Source: Pseudobacter ginsenosidimutans
GTDB lineage: Bacteria; Bacteroidota; Bacteroidia; Chitinophagales; Chitinophagaceae
Reading direction: 5' to 3'
NCBI RefSeq assembly: GCF_007970185.1
Contig: NZ_CP042431.1
Location: 5,642,001 to 5,706,000, forward strand
Length of the DNA stretch: 64,000 nt
How positions within the stretch are numbered: the stretch's first letter is position 1; each line of letters opens with the position of its first letter. The notes below the pieces were generated by a model. That model did not search any database. It worked only from the letters and a program-made list of their open reading frames with translations, and was not told the DNA's origin. A program made the translations under genes and the position numbers. Below are positions 34,298 through 42,110 of this stretch, one piece after another.

Positions 34298-34328
34298 CAA
34301 ATATACGTAGCTAACTACATTTCTACAA
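34298..34328 (-). promoter_or_regulatory. MarR promoter with operator in the spacer
   Basis: On the minus strand TTG (34326-34328), 20 bases, TATATTTG (34298-34305), a full consensus match. The operator GTAGTTAGCTAC (34307-34318, one mismatched pair) sits in the spacer next to the -7 element, just as in front of the 33222 gene. Confidence 0.78.
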
Positions 34329-34344
34329 ACCTGATTCCACTGTG

Positions 34345-34794
34345 TTACAGGAGTTTCACGAAACAAACACTATTGTCTACGCCCACATAAGGCTCATAGT
34401 TTGGCGTTACCTGGTACCCTTTGGCCAGATAAAGGCTCACTGCTTCCGTGTTGCGCTTTCCTGTTTCGAGTATCAGTTTCGTATAGCCGAGTTCCTTTGC
34501 CCATCCTTCCAGTTCTGCCAGCACTTTCGATGCCAGGCCTTTGCCACGCAAATCAGGAACGGTGAACATTCTTTTTACTTCCATAACACCAGGCTGGTAT
34601 TCCCTGATAGCCCCGCTGGCAACAGCATCTCCGTTGTAATAAGCCACGATCGCGTGTTTGATAGCTGCGATCTTGTTGTACCGGGAATAAAATGCAGTGT
34701 CTTTACCATCCCTTCCGGCGAGGTCCAGATCCAATAGCCGGATGAGTGCTATGAAATCGGGATGCGAGGAATCAGTTCTTTGAAGATGTACCAT
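34345..34794 (-). CDS. GNAT family N-acetyltransferase
   Basis: A 149-residue cytoplasmic acetyltransferase. Motif A reads VKRMFTVPDLRGKGLASKVLAELEGWAKELG (about 73-103), with the RGKGLA acetyl-CoA pyrophosphate loop; motif B reads RNTEAVSLYLAKGYQVTPNYEPYVG. This last part resembles the PapX/YsnE-like branch. Substrate unknown. An inverted repeat TTAGTAG/CTACTAA (34805-34811 and 34820-34826) lies directly upstream and may be an operator; it is not the same as the MarR operator nearby. Confidence 0.9.
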   Translation of the reverse strand: MVHLQRTDSSHPDFIALIRLLDLDLAGRDGKDTAFYSRYNKIAAIKHAIVAYYNGDAVASGAIREYQPGVMEVKRMFTVPDLRGKGLASKVLAELEGWAKELGYTKLILETGKRNTEAVSLYLAKGYQVTPNYEPYVGVDNSVCFVKLL

Positions 34795-34855
34795 AAGAGT
34801 TGCCTTAGTAGATTTTCTGCTACTAAAATTACAGAAAACCGGACAGATCGATCTT

Positions 34856-35311
34856 TCAATCGATCAGCCCATGTTCTTTCATCACGCCACGTTCATCGCC
34901 TGTGATATAGGCGAAGATTTTCAGCTTCTGACCAATATCCTGCAGAAAATAGATCACATCGAATTCGATCAACAGATCATCCTTGTCCTTTTGCCTGTAG
35001 GTGGCGCGCCAATGCACTTTGGCCAGGTAGTGAAGCGGGTCCAGTGTGGTGATGGACAGGTTTCCCACTTCCATGGATTTGGTGCCGATCTCCCGGTAGA
35101 ATTCCATACCCTTTGGAATTACTTTCCTGAGCTCTTCATCGTTCCTGCCTGCATGCACACCGAAGGGATTGGCTTCAATGAACTCTTCCGCAAATGCTGC
35201 AGCGGTTGCTTCAACATCGATGCTCCCGGCAAGAGCGTCTGCATAGCGTTTTTCGTAGGCAGTAAAGAATGCTTTGATGCGGCTTTCAATGGTTGATTTT
35301 TCCTGCTTCAT
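34856..35311 (-). CDS. Nuclear transport factor 2 (SnoaL-like) family protein
   Basis: A 151-residue cytoplasmic protein with the cone-shaped NTF2 pattern: a first helix ESRIKAFFTAYEKRYADAL, a turn with AFAEEFIEANPFGVHAGRNDEELRKVIPKG, then alternating strands LSITTLDPLHYLAKVHWRATY and LLIEFDVIYFLQDIGQKLKIFAYITGD. Members act as small enzymes or binding domains; function is unknown here. The ATG at 35311 gives MKQEKSTIESRI; longer upstream translation overlaps the neighbouring terminator and is rejected. Confidence 0.82.
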   Translation of the reverse strand: MKQEKSTIESRIKAFFTAYEKRYADALAGSIDVEATAAAFAEEFIEANPFGVHAGRNDEELRKVIPKGMEFYREIGTKSMEVGNLSITTLDPLHYLAKVHWRATYRQKDKDDLLIEFDVIYFLQDIGQKLKIFAYITGDERGVMKEHGLID

Positions 35312-35409
35312 TGCTGCTTGATTTAAGATGCAGGGTTCAATAGTTATGCCAGTTGCAGAAACAACAAAGAAGGCATTCCTGCGGGTGCAAATTGGCGCGG
35401 GTATGCCAC

Positions 35410-35442
35410 AAAAAAGCCCGGCAGGTTCAACCATACCGGGCT
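35410..35442 (-). terminator. Intrinsic terminator after the M43 protease gene
   Basis: AGCCCGG (35415-35421) pairs with CCGGGCT (35436-35442); on the minus strand TTTTTTG follows. A TTTTTTT tract on the plus strand makes it usable in both directions. Confidence 0.9.
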
Positions 35443-35461
35443 ATGTTTTTTTGCATTTCCG

Positions 35462-37582
35462 TTATTGGGTAATGATGATCTTTTTGTTCCAGCGCGCTTG
35501 TCCTGCAATAATGGTCAGGTAATACATTCCGGCAGGGAGGCCGCTTTTGATGGTGATACCTGTTTCCATTGAGCGTTTGCCGGTCCATACACGCCGTCCC
35601 TGTGTATCTGAAAGTTCCAGCCTGACCGGTAAGCCGGGTGGGAGTGGCAAGAACACATTGAAATCTCCTCTGGAAGGATTCGGAAAGATCCTTACCTGTT
35701 CTTTGTTTTGAACATTTCCTGAAGGTTTGCCGAGGATCCGGGAGTAGTATTGGCTGCCATCTTGTTGTGTGGCCAGTATACGGTACCAGACGGCATCGCC
35801 CGGAAGATCATCGGTAATGGTATATTCGTTTGCAGATTGCAGTGAGGGCCCGGGACCGGTCTCCTGCACATTCGAAAATACTTTTCCGGCGCCCGCTGCT
35901 CGTTGTAGCGTATAGTGCTTCACGTTATTTTCATCACCGGCTTTGAAAGAGAACTGGATCGATCCGTTTTCCATCGCTATGCGTTCGTCGAAAAGTTTTA
36001 CAGGCAATACACCTGCAGGCAGGATGGTCAGGCTATAATCTTCTGTTTGCCCATACATCTGTCCGTCGCAGGAAAGAATAGGGTAGTTGTTGATGAAATC
36101 AGCCAGCACCCTCAATCGCAGCGGCCTGTTCAATACTGCGGCGGCGGGAATGGTTACCGGCTGCGTATGTGTATACATGTTATCAGTCAATCCCGAAGCG
36201 GGTGTATAGGATTCCATTATTTGCTCTTCTGCTTCAAAATTGCCGTTATCGTTGAAATCTATCCAGGCCTTTGCCACCTGCATATTGGTCCTGGTGCTCA
36301 ATTGCAGGTCATAGGTTTGTCCCTCCAGCACGGAAGTGCCCAGGTTACAGGTATTGTCCTGATAGAAAAGGTAGTCCCTTGAATACGAGAGTGAGGAATC
36401 ATCCAGCGTATTGAATTGGATTCTTACCGGCCCCATATCAAAGGGGTTCTCGAAGAACGTGATGGAGGTTGGCTCACAGGCGGCTGGCCTGACCAGTAAT
36501 GCAGGCGGGGGCCTTAGTGCCGCAGATGTAAGCAGTCCAACACGAACGGTATTTACGGAAGCGATCATCCTGTCTCGTTGCCCTGGTGTGAACCGCTGGT
36601 CGGCGCAGGAAGTGTAATGCATGAAATTGAATTGTTGTCCGTTCCATGGAGTGCCTGTGCAGGGGTTGATGGCAATCGCCGAAGGGCATGTAAAGAAAGC
36701 TTCTTCATTGGTAGGATCTGTATCGCAGACCCGGTCGCCTTCCTGGCTGCAATCCCCGTTGGTAGGGCAATCGATGCCATCAGCGTCCTGAAATGTATGA
36801 TAGAGATTGAATGCATGTCCCATTTCATGCGGCAGGGTTGATTGTCCTGCAACAGCCTGCGAAGCCAGCATCACTGTGCCATCGCGATTTGCATGTGCTC
36901 CGGGAAAATACGCATAACCGGCAATGAAAGGGCCTACAGTTCCTGCATAACCATCTTTCCCTTCAATTCTGTTCACGATCCAGATATTGTAATATTGGTT
37001 GGAAGGCCAGATGCTCATAGCTTTCAGTTCCTGCTCCGGAGCGCCGGTGGTAGACGCAACTCTGATACCAAAAGCCGGATAATCAGGAACGGAGCTCGCA
37101 TTTACCCGCACAATCCCCGTAGTGGGCGTGCAATCCGGTGCGCGTTGCGCCAGCACAAAACGGAAGGGAACTCTGGTACCTCCCGCAGACGGGCCTGAGT
37201 ATGCGGCCCAGGTGGCCTGGAACGACTGGTTAAGATAATCGATCATACCGGTCAGCTGTGCATCGCCGGGATTATACTGCGTGCCTACTGATCCTCCGGT
37301 ATGCATTACATGGATCACAACGGGGATTTCATAAATGGTTTCTGAACCATTGGCCACGCGGCCATCCGTTGCAACTCTGGCAGCAGCCTGCTTTTCCTGC
37401 AGCCAATGACGGATACGCTGATCGTTTTGCGAGGTTTGTTCTTTGTAATCCGGGGATTGAATCAGATGCCGCTGATGGACCTGATCAAATCCACATTTCG
37501 GCTGGGCATGAACGATAAAATGGAAAAAGAGAATCAAAAGGGTACAGAGCAATGACCAATAGGGCTGGGTTCGGGTTCTCAT
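35462..37582 (-). CDS. Secreted M43 (pappalysin-type) metalloprotease with GEVED domain and T9SS sorting domain
   Basis: A 706-residue exported protein with signal peptide ending FIVHAQ. The catalytic domain has the zinc motif HEMGHAFNLYH (His252, Glu253, His256, His262) and a Met-turn region QQFNFMHYTSC, as in cytophagalysins. A GEVED-type beta domain follows (WIDFNDNGNFEAEEQIMES to QTEDYSLTILP, about 430-530). The C terminus is a T9SS type A sorting domain: VRIFPNPSRGDFNVFLPLP, LPAGMYYLTIIAG and a final KKIIITQ. It should be secreted across the outer membrane by the type IX system and anchored or released to degrade external proteins. It is a single gene with its own terminator. Confidence 0.95.
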   Translation of the reverse strand: MRTRTQPYWSLLCTLLILFFHFIVHAQPKCGFDQVHQRHLIQSPDYKEQTSQNDQRIRHWLQEKQAAARVATDGRVANGSETIYEIPVVIHVMHTGGSVGTQYNPGDAQLTGMIDYLNQSFQATWAAYSGPSAGGTRVPFRFVLAQRAPDCTPTTGIVRVNASSVPDYPAFGIRVASTTGAPEQELKAMSIWPSNQYYNIWIVNRIEGKDGYAGTVGPFIAGYAYFPGAHANRDGTVMLASQAVAGQSTLPHEMGHAFNLYHTFQDADGIDCPTNGDCSQEGDRVCDTDPTNEEAFFTCPSAIAINPCTGTPWNGQQFNFMHYTSCADQRFTPGQRDRMIASVNTVRVGLLTSAALRPPPALLVRPAACEPTSITFFENPFDMGPVRIQFNTLDDSSLSYSRDYLFYQDNTCNLGTSVLEGQTYDLQLSTRTNMQVAKAWIDFNDNGNFEAEEQIMESYTPASGLTDNMYTHTQPVTIPAAAVLNRPLRLRVLADFINNYPILSCDGQMYGQTEDYSLTILPAGVLPVKLFDERIAMENGSIQFSFKAGDENNVKHYTLQRAAGAGKVFSNVQETGPGPSLQSANEYTITDDLPGDAVWYRILATQQDGSQYYSRILGKPSGNVQNKEQVRIFPNPSRGDFNVFLPLPPGLPVRLELSDTQGRRVWTGKRSMETGITIKSGLPAGMYYLTIIAGQARWNKKIIITQ

Positions 37583-37764
37583 AAAGGGTTAGATCGGGTA
37601 TTGAGGGTTTTCCTGTCTGCTGTATCAAAACCACCTTTATCACCCCTTTACAACGTTGATTTAAAGCAAAAAGTATCAGTTCGGTTTGATTTTATGTTTC
37701 ATTCAGCGGTTGCGCCGCTGATTATTGCGGGATTATCACTTTATTATTGCTGGCATTCACTTGA

Positions 37765-38319
37765 TCAGGATATGGAATATTTCAGCAAAACACCTCCCGC
37801 TGCAAAGGGAAATACTTCAGGTTTGTTCAGTTTTACAAAATGGTCCAGCCCGGCTGCCAGTTGTTTGCCATTGCCGAGCAGGATCGGAGAGATCATGATA
37901 TAGAAATGGTCCACCAGGTTTAAACTGATCAATCTGCCAACAACGCTGCCACTTCCATACACAATGATGTCCTTCCCGGGCTGCTCTTTCAATTCCTTTA
38001 CCGCTGCAGGATCGATTTCTTTTTCTACCTCAGTATTATTCCAGTTTGTGGTTGCTAACGTTTCTGAATAGACGATCTTCTTCGATTCATTCATGTGTGC
38101 GATAATGGAAGGGTCCTCAGCAGCAGATTGTGCAGTTGGCCAGTATGCTGCCATAATCTCATAGGTCTTTCTGCCGAAGAGTATCGTATCCACTGTTGAG
38201 TGAATCTGTTTGTAGAAAACAGCAATTTCATCACTCCAGGAAAACCAGTCAGTTTCCCCCTTCGGGCCTGCAATGAACCCATCCAGGGAAAGCCAGTTGC
38301 AAACGATGATCGAGCGCAT
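37765..38319 (-). CDS. Dihydrofolate reductase family protein (RibD C-terminal-like)
   Basis: A 184-residue cytoplasmic protein starting MRSIIVCNWLSLDGFIAGPKGETDWF, the standard opening of the YwjB/YyaP-type DHFR-fold proteins, with ILFGRKTYEIMAAYWP, IVYGSGSVVGRLISLNLVDHFYIMISPILLGNGKQL. It probably binds NADPH and reduces a pterin- or pyrimidine-like compound; true dihydrofolate reductase activity is unlikely. An inverted repeat TTTTATG/CATAAAA lies eight bases upstream of its ATG. Confidence 0.9.
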   Translation of the reverse strand: MRSIIVCNWLSLDGFIAGPKGETDWFSWSDEIAVFYKQIHSTVDTILFGRKTYEIMAAYWPTAQSAAEDPSIIAHMNESKKIVYSETLATTNWNNTEVEKEIDPAAVKELKEQPGKDIIVYGSGSVVGRLISLNLVDHFYIMISPILLGNGKQLAAGLDHFVKLNKPEVFPFAAGGVLLKYSIS

Positions 38320-38327
38320 ATGGGAAG

Positions 38328-38346
38328 TTTTATGTTTTACATAAAA
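38328..38346 (-). promoter_or_regulatory. Inverted repeat in front of the DHFR-like gene
   Basis: TTTTATG (38328-38334) and CATAAAA (38340-38346) with a five-base spacer, eight bases upstream of the ATG. Possible operator; the overlapping minus-strand TAATTTTA resembles a -7 element. Confidence 0.4.
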
Positions 38347-38483
38347 TTACGAACCAACTGATATCCCATGCAGTGCCGATCCCGTCAAAAAAATCATCAG
38401 GCCGGGGAGGCTGATACCATTGCGTTTGCAGCAGATCAATAAAAATTCCATCAACAATAAGAATTCTGCTGCAAATTTGCTGC

Positions 38484-39062
38484 ATGGAAAAACGCTACTT
38501 TGAAGATGAGACCTTCGAGAAGATCAATTACCGGGAAACACCATTGAGCAAAGGTGAATATGAAGCCTGCAGCTTTAAGAACTGCAACTTCTCGGAAACC
38601 GATCTCTCCGGGATACTTTTTATCGATTGCGATTTTACAGGCTGCAACCTGAGCCTGGCCAAATTGGTAAGAACGGGATTCCAGGGTGTGAAATTCAAAG
38701 AGTGTAAGATGCTGGGACTGCATTTTGAGCAATGCAGCGAATTCGGGCTGGCTTTCTCCTTCCATCATTCCGTGCTCAATCACTGTTCTTTCTACGGTGT
38801 TAAGATCAAAAAGACCTTCTTCGAACATTGCCAGCTGCATGAAATAGACCTTACCGATGCAGACCTGTCAGAATCGAAATTTATCGCCTGCGATCTGCTG
38901 AATGCCAGCTTCAATAATACCAATCTTGAAAAAGCCGATCTGACCGGCGCCACCAACTTCACTATCGATCCGGAAAGGAACAGGATCAAAAAAGCCATTT
39001 TCCATTTGTATGAACTGGCGGGATTGCTGGTGAAATACGATATTAAGATCATACAGAAATAA
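38484..39062 (+). CDS. Pentapeptide repeat protein (Qnr/McbG-like)
   Basis: A 192-residue protein made of repeats with the A(D/N)LXX pattern, for example CSFKNCNFSETDLSGILFIDCDFTGCNL and LTDADLSESKFIACDLLNASFNNTNLEKADLTGATNF. This predicts a right-handed four-sided beta-helix like Qnr and MfpA, which mimic DNA and can shield DNA gyrase. A break at about residues 90-95 (FHHSVLN) separates two coils, as in Qnr. A C-terminal helix (AIFHLYELAGLLVKYDIKI) could mediate dimerisation. Quinolone protection is possible but not shown; many such proteins have other roles. Divergent from the DHFR-like gene. Confidence 0.9.
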   Translation: MEKRYFEDETFEKINYRETPLSKGEYEACSFKNCNFSETDLSGILFIDCDFTGCNLSLAKLVRTGFQGVKFKECKMLGLHFEQCSEFGLAFSFHHSVLNHCSFYGVKIKKTFFEHCQLHEIDLTDADLSESKFIACDLLNASFNNTNLEKADLTGATNFTIDPERNRIKKAIFHLYELAGLLVKYDIKIIQK

Positions 39063-39159
39063 CCTCCGCTCCATCGTCCCCAAAACAATTTCTGCGTATA
39101 TCCCTGGCAGTTATCCGTGAGGGCTCATAAATTCAGCTTGTCCTGATCTCACCACGAAC

Positions 39160-39186
39160 ATATAAGCGAAAAAATACTTATATTTC
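39160..39186 (+). promoter_or_regulatory. Inverted repeat and -7-like element upstream of the LprI-like gene
   Basis: ATATAAG (39160-39166) and CTTATAT (39177-39183) are separated by ten bases; the second arm overlaps TATATTTC (39179-39186), one mismatch from TAnnTTTG. The half-sites resemble those of the hut MarR operator but the spacer differs (10 instead of 2). Confidence 0.35.
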
Positions 39187-39209
39187 AGTAACCATTAAAT
39201 CAGACAGCC

Positions 39210-39608
39210 ATGAAGCGCACATCCATTTCCATTATTCTTGTATTCTTCTTTTCAATTTGTTATGCCCAATCGCAGTCCGGGATGAATCAAAGCTCAGGTG
39301 ATGATTTCAAACAGGCCGACAAGGAATTGAACCAGGTGTACCAGAAGATCCAGCAGGAATACAAGGGACAGACGGATTTCCTCAAAAGCCTGAAAGCCTC
39401 ACAGCAGCTCTGGATCAAATTCCGTGATGCGGAAATGCTGGTGAAATATCCCAAAAGCAAACAGGCGGGTTATGGCAGCGTATTCCCAATGTGCTGGAGT
39501 GGGTACAAAGCAGAGCTGACGCGCCAAAGGACCAAAACTTTACAGGTCTGGCTGGATGGTATCGAAGAAGGGGATACCTGCAGCGGCTCCGTGAAAACGA
39601 AACAATAG
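39210..39608 (+). CDS. DUF1311 (LprI-like) secreted protein
   Basis: A 132-residue exported protein with signal peptide MKRTSISIILVFFFSICYAQ. The mature part has the DUF1311 pattern ADKELNQVYQKIQQEYK and LKASQQLWIKFRDAEM, with one Cys in PMCWSGYKAELTRQRTKTLQVW and a second in DTCSG. Family members include the mycobacterial lysozyme inhibitor LprI, so a periplasmic role against lysozyme is possible but unproved. It precedes the PAP2 gene by 34 bases and may share a transcript. Confidence 0.88.
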   Translation: MKRTSISIILVFFFSICYAQSQSGMNQSSGDDFKQADKELNQVYQKIQQEYKGQTDFLKSLKASQQLWIKFRDAEMLVKYPKSKQAGYGSVFPMCWSGYKAELTRQRTKTLQVWLDGIEEGDTCSGSVKTKQ

Positions 39609-39642
39609 TCCATTCTCCCCGTCATATACAAACAACCAAACC

Positions 39643-41007
39643 ATGCTGAAGACCATTGCAACGGCCATCCTGACCTTTTGCACTGCTTACCTTTTTGGCC
39701 AACAGGATCTGCCCGATACCTTACCTGCACCCAAAAAGGATTTCTGGCATAGCAAAACAGTGAACATTTCCCTGGCGCCAGCGGGATTCTTTGCAGCCAG
39801 CGCACTTACCTGGAACCAAAGAGGTGAAGTAAGGAAATTCAGGAACCGTTATATTCCCACATTCCGTCATCATTACGATGATTACCTGCAATACCTGCCT
39901 GCTGTAACCGTTTTCGGATTGAATGCAGCAGGGGTAAAAGGAAAACATACCGTTAAACGCGCCTTTGTTTCCTATGCATTCTCCGCCGTGATCATGGGCT
40001 CCATCGTGAATACCATTAAATACACAGCCAAAGTGGAAAGGCCCGATGGAAGTTCCAACAATTCATTCCCTTCCGGCCATACTGCCAACTCATTCATGAA
40101 TGCCAGTTTCCTTCACAAAGAGTACGGGCAGTACCGTAATCCGCTCTACAGCGTAGGCGCTTACGCAGCCAGCACCGCTACCGCCATTGGCCGGCAGATG
40201 AACAACCGCCACTGGATCTCCGACGTACTGGCCGGTGCGGGCATCGGCATTCTTTCCACTGAAGTGGGTTACCTGATCGCAGACCAGGTGTTTAAAGACA
40301 GAGGCGCCAGGCCCATCCTGCACAAAGATCCCATACCGGTAGACGGGAAACCGAGCTTCGTTGAAATGCGTATAGGCTTCGCTGTTATGACCAGCAAAGA
40401 CCTCATGAAACATCATAGTGATGTTTACGCTACCAATGGATTCAATCTCGGTGTGGAAGGAGCCTGGTTCTTTCACCGGAACATCGGAGTGGGAGCGGAG
40501 TTTGCCTTTACCAGCTTTCCTATCAACGACAACAATGCCGGTTTTGATGATCCGGATATCCCCATTATCAGTACAGGTCATTATACTCAGCCTATGGGTG
40601 TGCGTTATCTTCATGCCGGACCTTTCTTCAATTATCCATTGCCCCGCAACTGGTTCATCACCGGTAAATTCCTGGCCGGTACTTCCGTGGGCGCTGAAGG
40701 CAATATCATGCTTCCCCTGCGGGAAGAATTCCAGGATATTTTCCAGGCCAAAGAATTACCCTATATCCGCTACAAACCTGAGCGGGCCTTCGGTTGGTCC
40801 TCAGGGCTGGGCATAATGAAAAGGATCGGGCGCAACCTTGGTCTCAAAGCCTATACCAACTATTTCCACTCCAAACACGATTTCAAATTCGATATCATCC
40901 ACGACGTGGACCAGAATGGTCATGTAAGCTTCTCTGATCTGGCCACGGAAAAGATCAGCTTCAATCATATCACATTCGGCCTGGCGCTTACAGCCATTCT
41001 CTGGTAA
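39643..41007 (+). CDS. PAP2-family phosphatase with C-terminal probable outer-membrane barrel
   Basis: A 454-residue exported protein with signal peptide ending LFGQ. The PAP2 domain (about 90-215) has the three phosphatase motifs: KYTAKVERP, SFPSGHTAN and the final IGRQMNNRHWISDVLAG with the catalytic His of the third motif. From about residue 240 the sequence changes to alternating aromatic strands (FNLGVEGAWFFHRNIGVGAEFAF, GVRYLHAGPFFNYPLPRNWFITGKFLAG) and ends in ITFGLALTAILW, with a terminal aromatic residue typical of outer-membrane barrels. It may dephosphorylate a lipid phosphate such as undecaprenyl pyrophosphate or lipid A at the envelope. The barrel is inferred from pattern only. 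Confidence 0.88.
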   Translation: MLKTIATAILTFCTAYLFGQQDLPDTLPAPKKDFWHSKTVNISLAPAGFFAASALTWNQRGEVRKFRNRYIPTFRHHYDDYLQYLPAVTVFGLNAAGVKGKHTVKRAFVSYAFSAVIMGSIVNTIKYTAKVERPDGSSNNSFPSGHTANSFMNASFLHKEYGQYRNPLYSVGAYAASTATAIGRQMNNRHWISDVLAGAGIGILSTEVGYLIADQVFKDRGARPILHKDPIPVDGKPSFVEMRIGFAVMTSKDLMKHHSDVYATNGFNLGVEGAWFFHRNIGVGAEFAFTSFPINDNNAGFDDPDIPIISTGHYTQPMGVRYLHAGPFFNYPLPRNWFITGKFLAGTSVGAEGNIMLPLREEFQDIFQAKELPYIRYKPERAFGWSSGLGIMKRIGRNLGLKAYTNYFHSKHDFKFDIIHDVDQNGHVSFSDLATEKISFNHITFGLALTAILW

Positions 41008-41061
41008 TGCACAGCGACGGTTTTAATGTGACTGAACTATGATTTTTTGTAATTTGCTTTT

Positions 41062-41541
41062 ATGGTGACTGCAAAACCATTGGTGAACAAAAAATACAAA
41101 CTGGAAAGATTTCAGGCCAGGGGAGGCTGGACATACGCGCTGATCCCGGATGTAAAAATGGAAAAAAAGAAAGCCTTCGGCATGATCCGCGTCCGGGGAA
41201 CTATTGATGGCATTGAGTTTGCCGCTGCACACCTGATGCCCATGGGAAAGGGCGGATTGTTCCTTCCCGTTAAAGCAGCCATCAGGAAAAAGATAAAAAA
41301 AGAAGAAGGTGATATGGTGCATATCATCTTATATGAAGACAATCTTCCTACAGAAATACCAGAAGAGCTACAGGAATGCCTGGCCGATGAGCCCATTGCG
41401 CAAAAGGCCTTCATACAGCTGACCAATGGAGAAAAAAAGGCCATGATCGAATGGATCTACTCCGCTAAAACAATAGCAACCAGAACAGACCGGATGGCTA
41501 AAATGATCAACCAGCTTGCCGGCATCCAATCAGAAAAATAA
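41062..41541 (+). CDS. DUF1905/YdeI-type protein
   Basis: A 159-residue cytoplasmic protein. The N-terminal half is DUF1905 (YALIPDVKMEKKKAFGMIRVRGTIDGIEFAAAHLMPMGKGGLFLPVKAAIRKKI); the C-terminal half is the YdeI/OmdA helical domain (FIQLTNGEKKAMIEWIYSAKTIATRTDRMAKMINQL). OmdA-type proteins are named for a reported link to bacteriocin protection; the biochemical role is unknown. It lies nine bases upstream of the DUF2004-like gene. Another OmdA-type protein is encoded at 47088-47669. Confidence 0.88.
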   Translation: MVTAKPLVNKKYKLERFQARGGWTYALIPDVKMEKKKAFGMIRVRGTIDGIEFAAAHLMPMGKGGLFLPVKAAIRKKIKKEEGDMVHIILYEDNLPTEIPEELQECLADEPIAQKAFIQLTNGEKKAMIEWIYSAKTIATRTDRMAKMINQLAGIQSEK

Positions 41542-41550
41542 TCTTTAATC

Positions 41551-42051
41551 ATGCCCATTGTTGAACTTCCATTCTTCGGCCCCATCAACACTGCCTCCGT
41601 TGAAGAATATTATGAATCAGATTTTCAGCACAACTCCAGAACAGTATCTGTCGATCTCAATTTCGAGAACAATACCATCGATGAAGAGCGATTGCTCACT
41701 GTAAAAAAATTCCTTCGGAACATCCCCGACTGGCTCAGCCGGAATAACCGTTATATACTGGATAGCCTGGATGATGACGATGATGATACCGTAAGAGAAT
41801 ATGCGGAATACCTGAAAGAAGTTTTAGAAGCAGATGTACTGGCACGCCTGATCCAGATTGATGCAGATCCCGAAGATCAGATTGCACAGATCGCAGAAAA
41901 GCTGCACCTGGTGCGGATCGGACTGTACCCAGACGGTGGCGGGCAGTTCGCTGTTTTCGATTACACCATCGGACAGGATATTGTAGATTACCTGGTGGTG
42001 ATCAACACAGATGAGTACGGTGTACTCGAATACATGACGATGGAAAGCTGA
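41551..42051 (+). CDS. DUF2004-like acidic cytoplasmic protein
   Basis: A 166-residue acidic protein with an Asp-rich stretch SLDDDDDDTVREYAEYLKEVL. The ending GLYPDGGGQFAVFDYTIGQDIVDYLVVINTDEYGVLEYMTMES matches my recollection of the DUF2004 family. No catalytic motif is seen. Nine bases behind the DUF1905 gene, likely cotranscribed, and closed by a strong hairpin. Confidence 0.8.
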   Translation: MPIVELPFFGPINTASVEEYYESDFQHNSRTVSVDLNFENNTIDEERLLTVKKFLRNIPDWLSRNNRYILDSLDDDDDDTVREYAEYLKEVLEADVLARLIQIDADPEDQIAQIAEKLHLVRIGLYPDGGGQFAVFDYTIGQDIVDYLVVINTDEYGVLEYMTMES

Positions 42052-42053
42052 TA

Positions 42054-42085
42054 AAAAAAACGACCCGTTGCCGGGTCGCTTCTTC
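42054..42085. terminator. Bidirectional terminator
   Basis: CGACCCG (42061-42067) pairs with CGGGTCG (42072-42078). An A8 tract precedes it (T8 on the minus strand) and TTCTTCTT follows, so it ends both the DUF2004-like gene and the TPR gene. Confidence 0.92.
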
Positions 42086-42110
42086 TTACTCAAAACTGTA
42101 ATGTTTGCTC

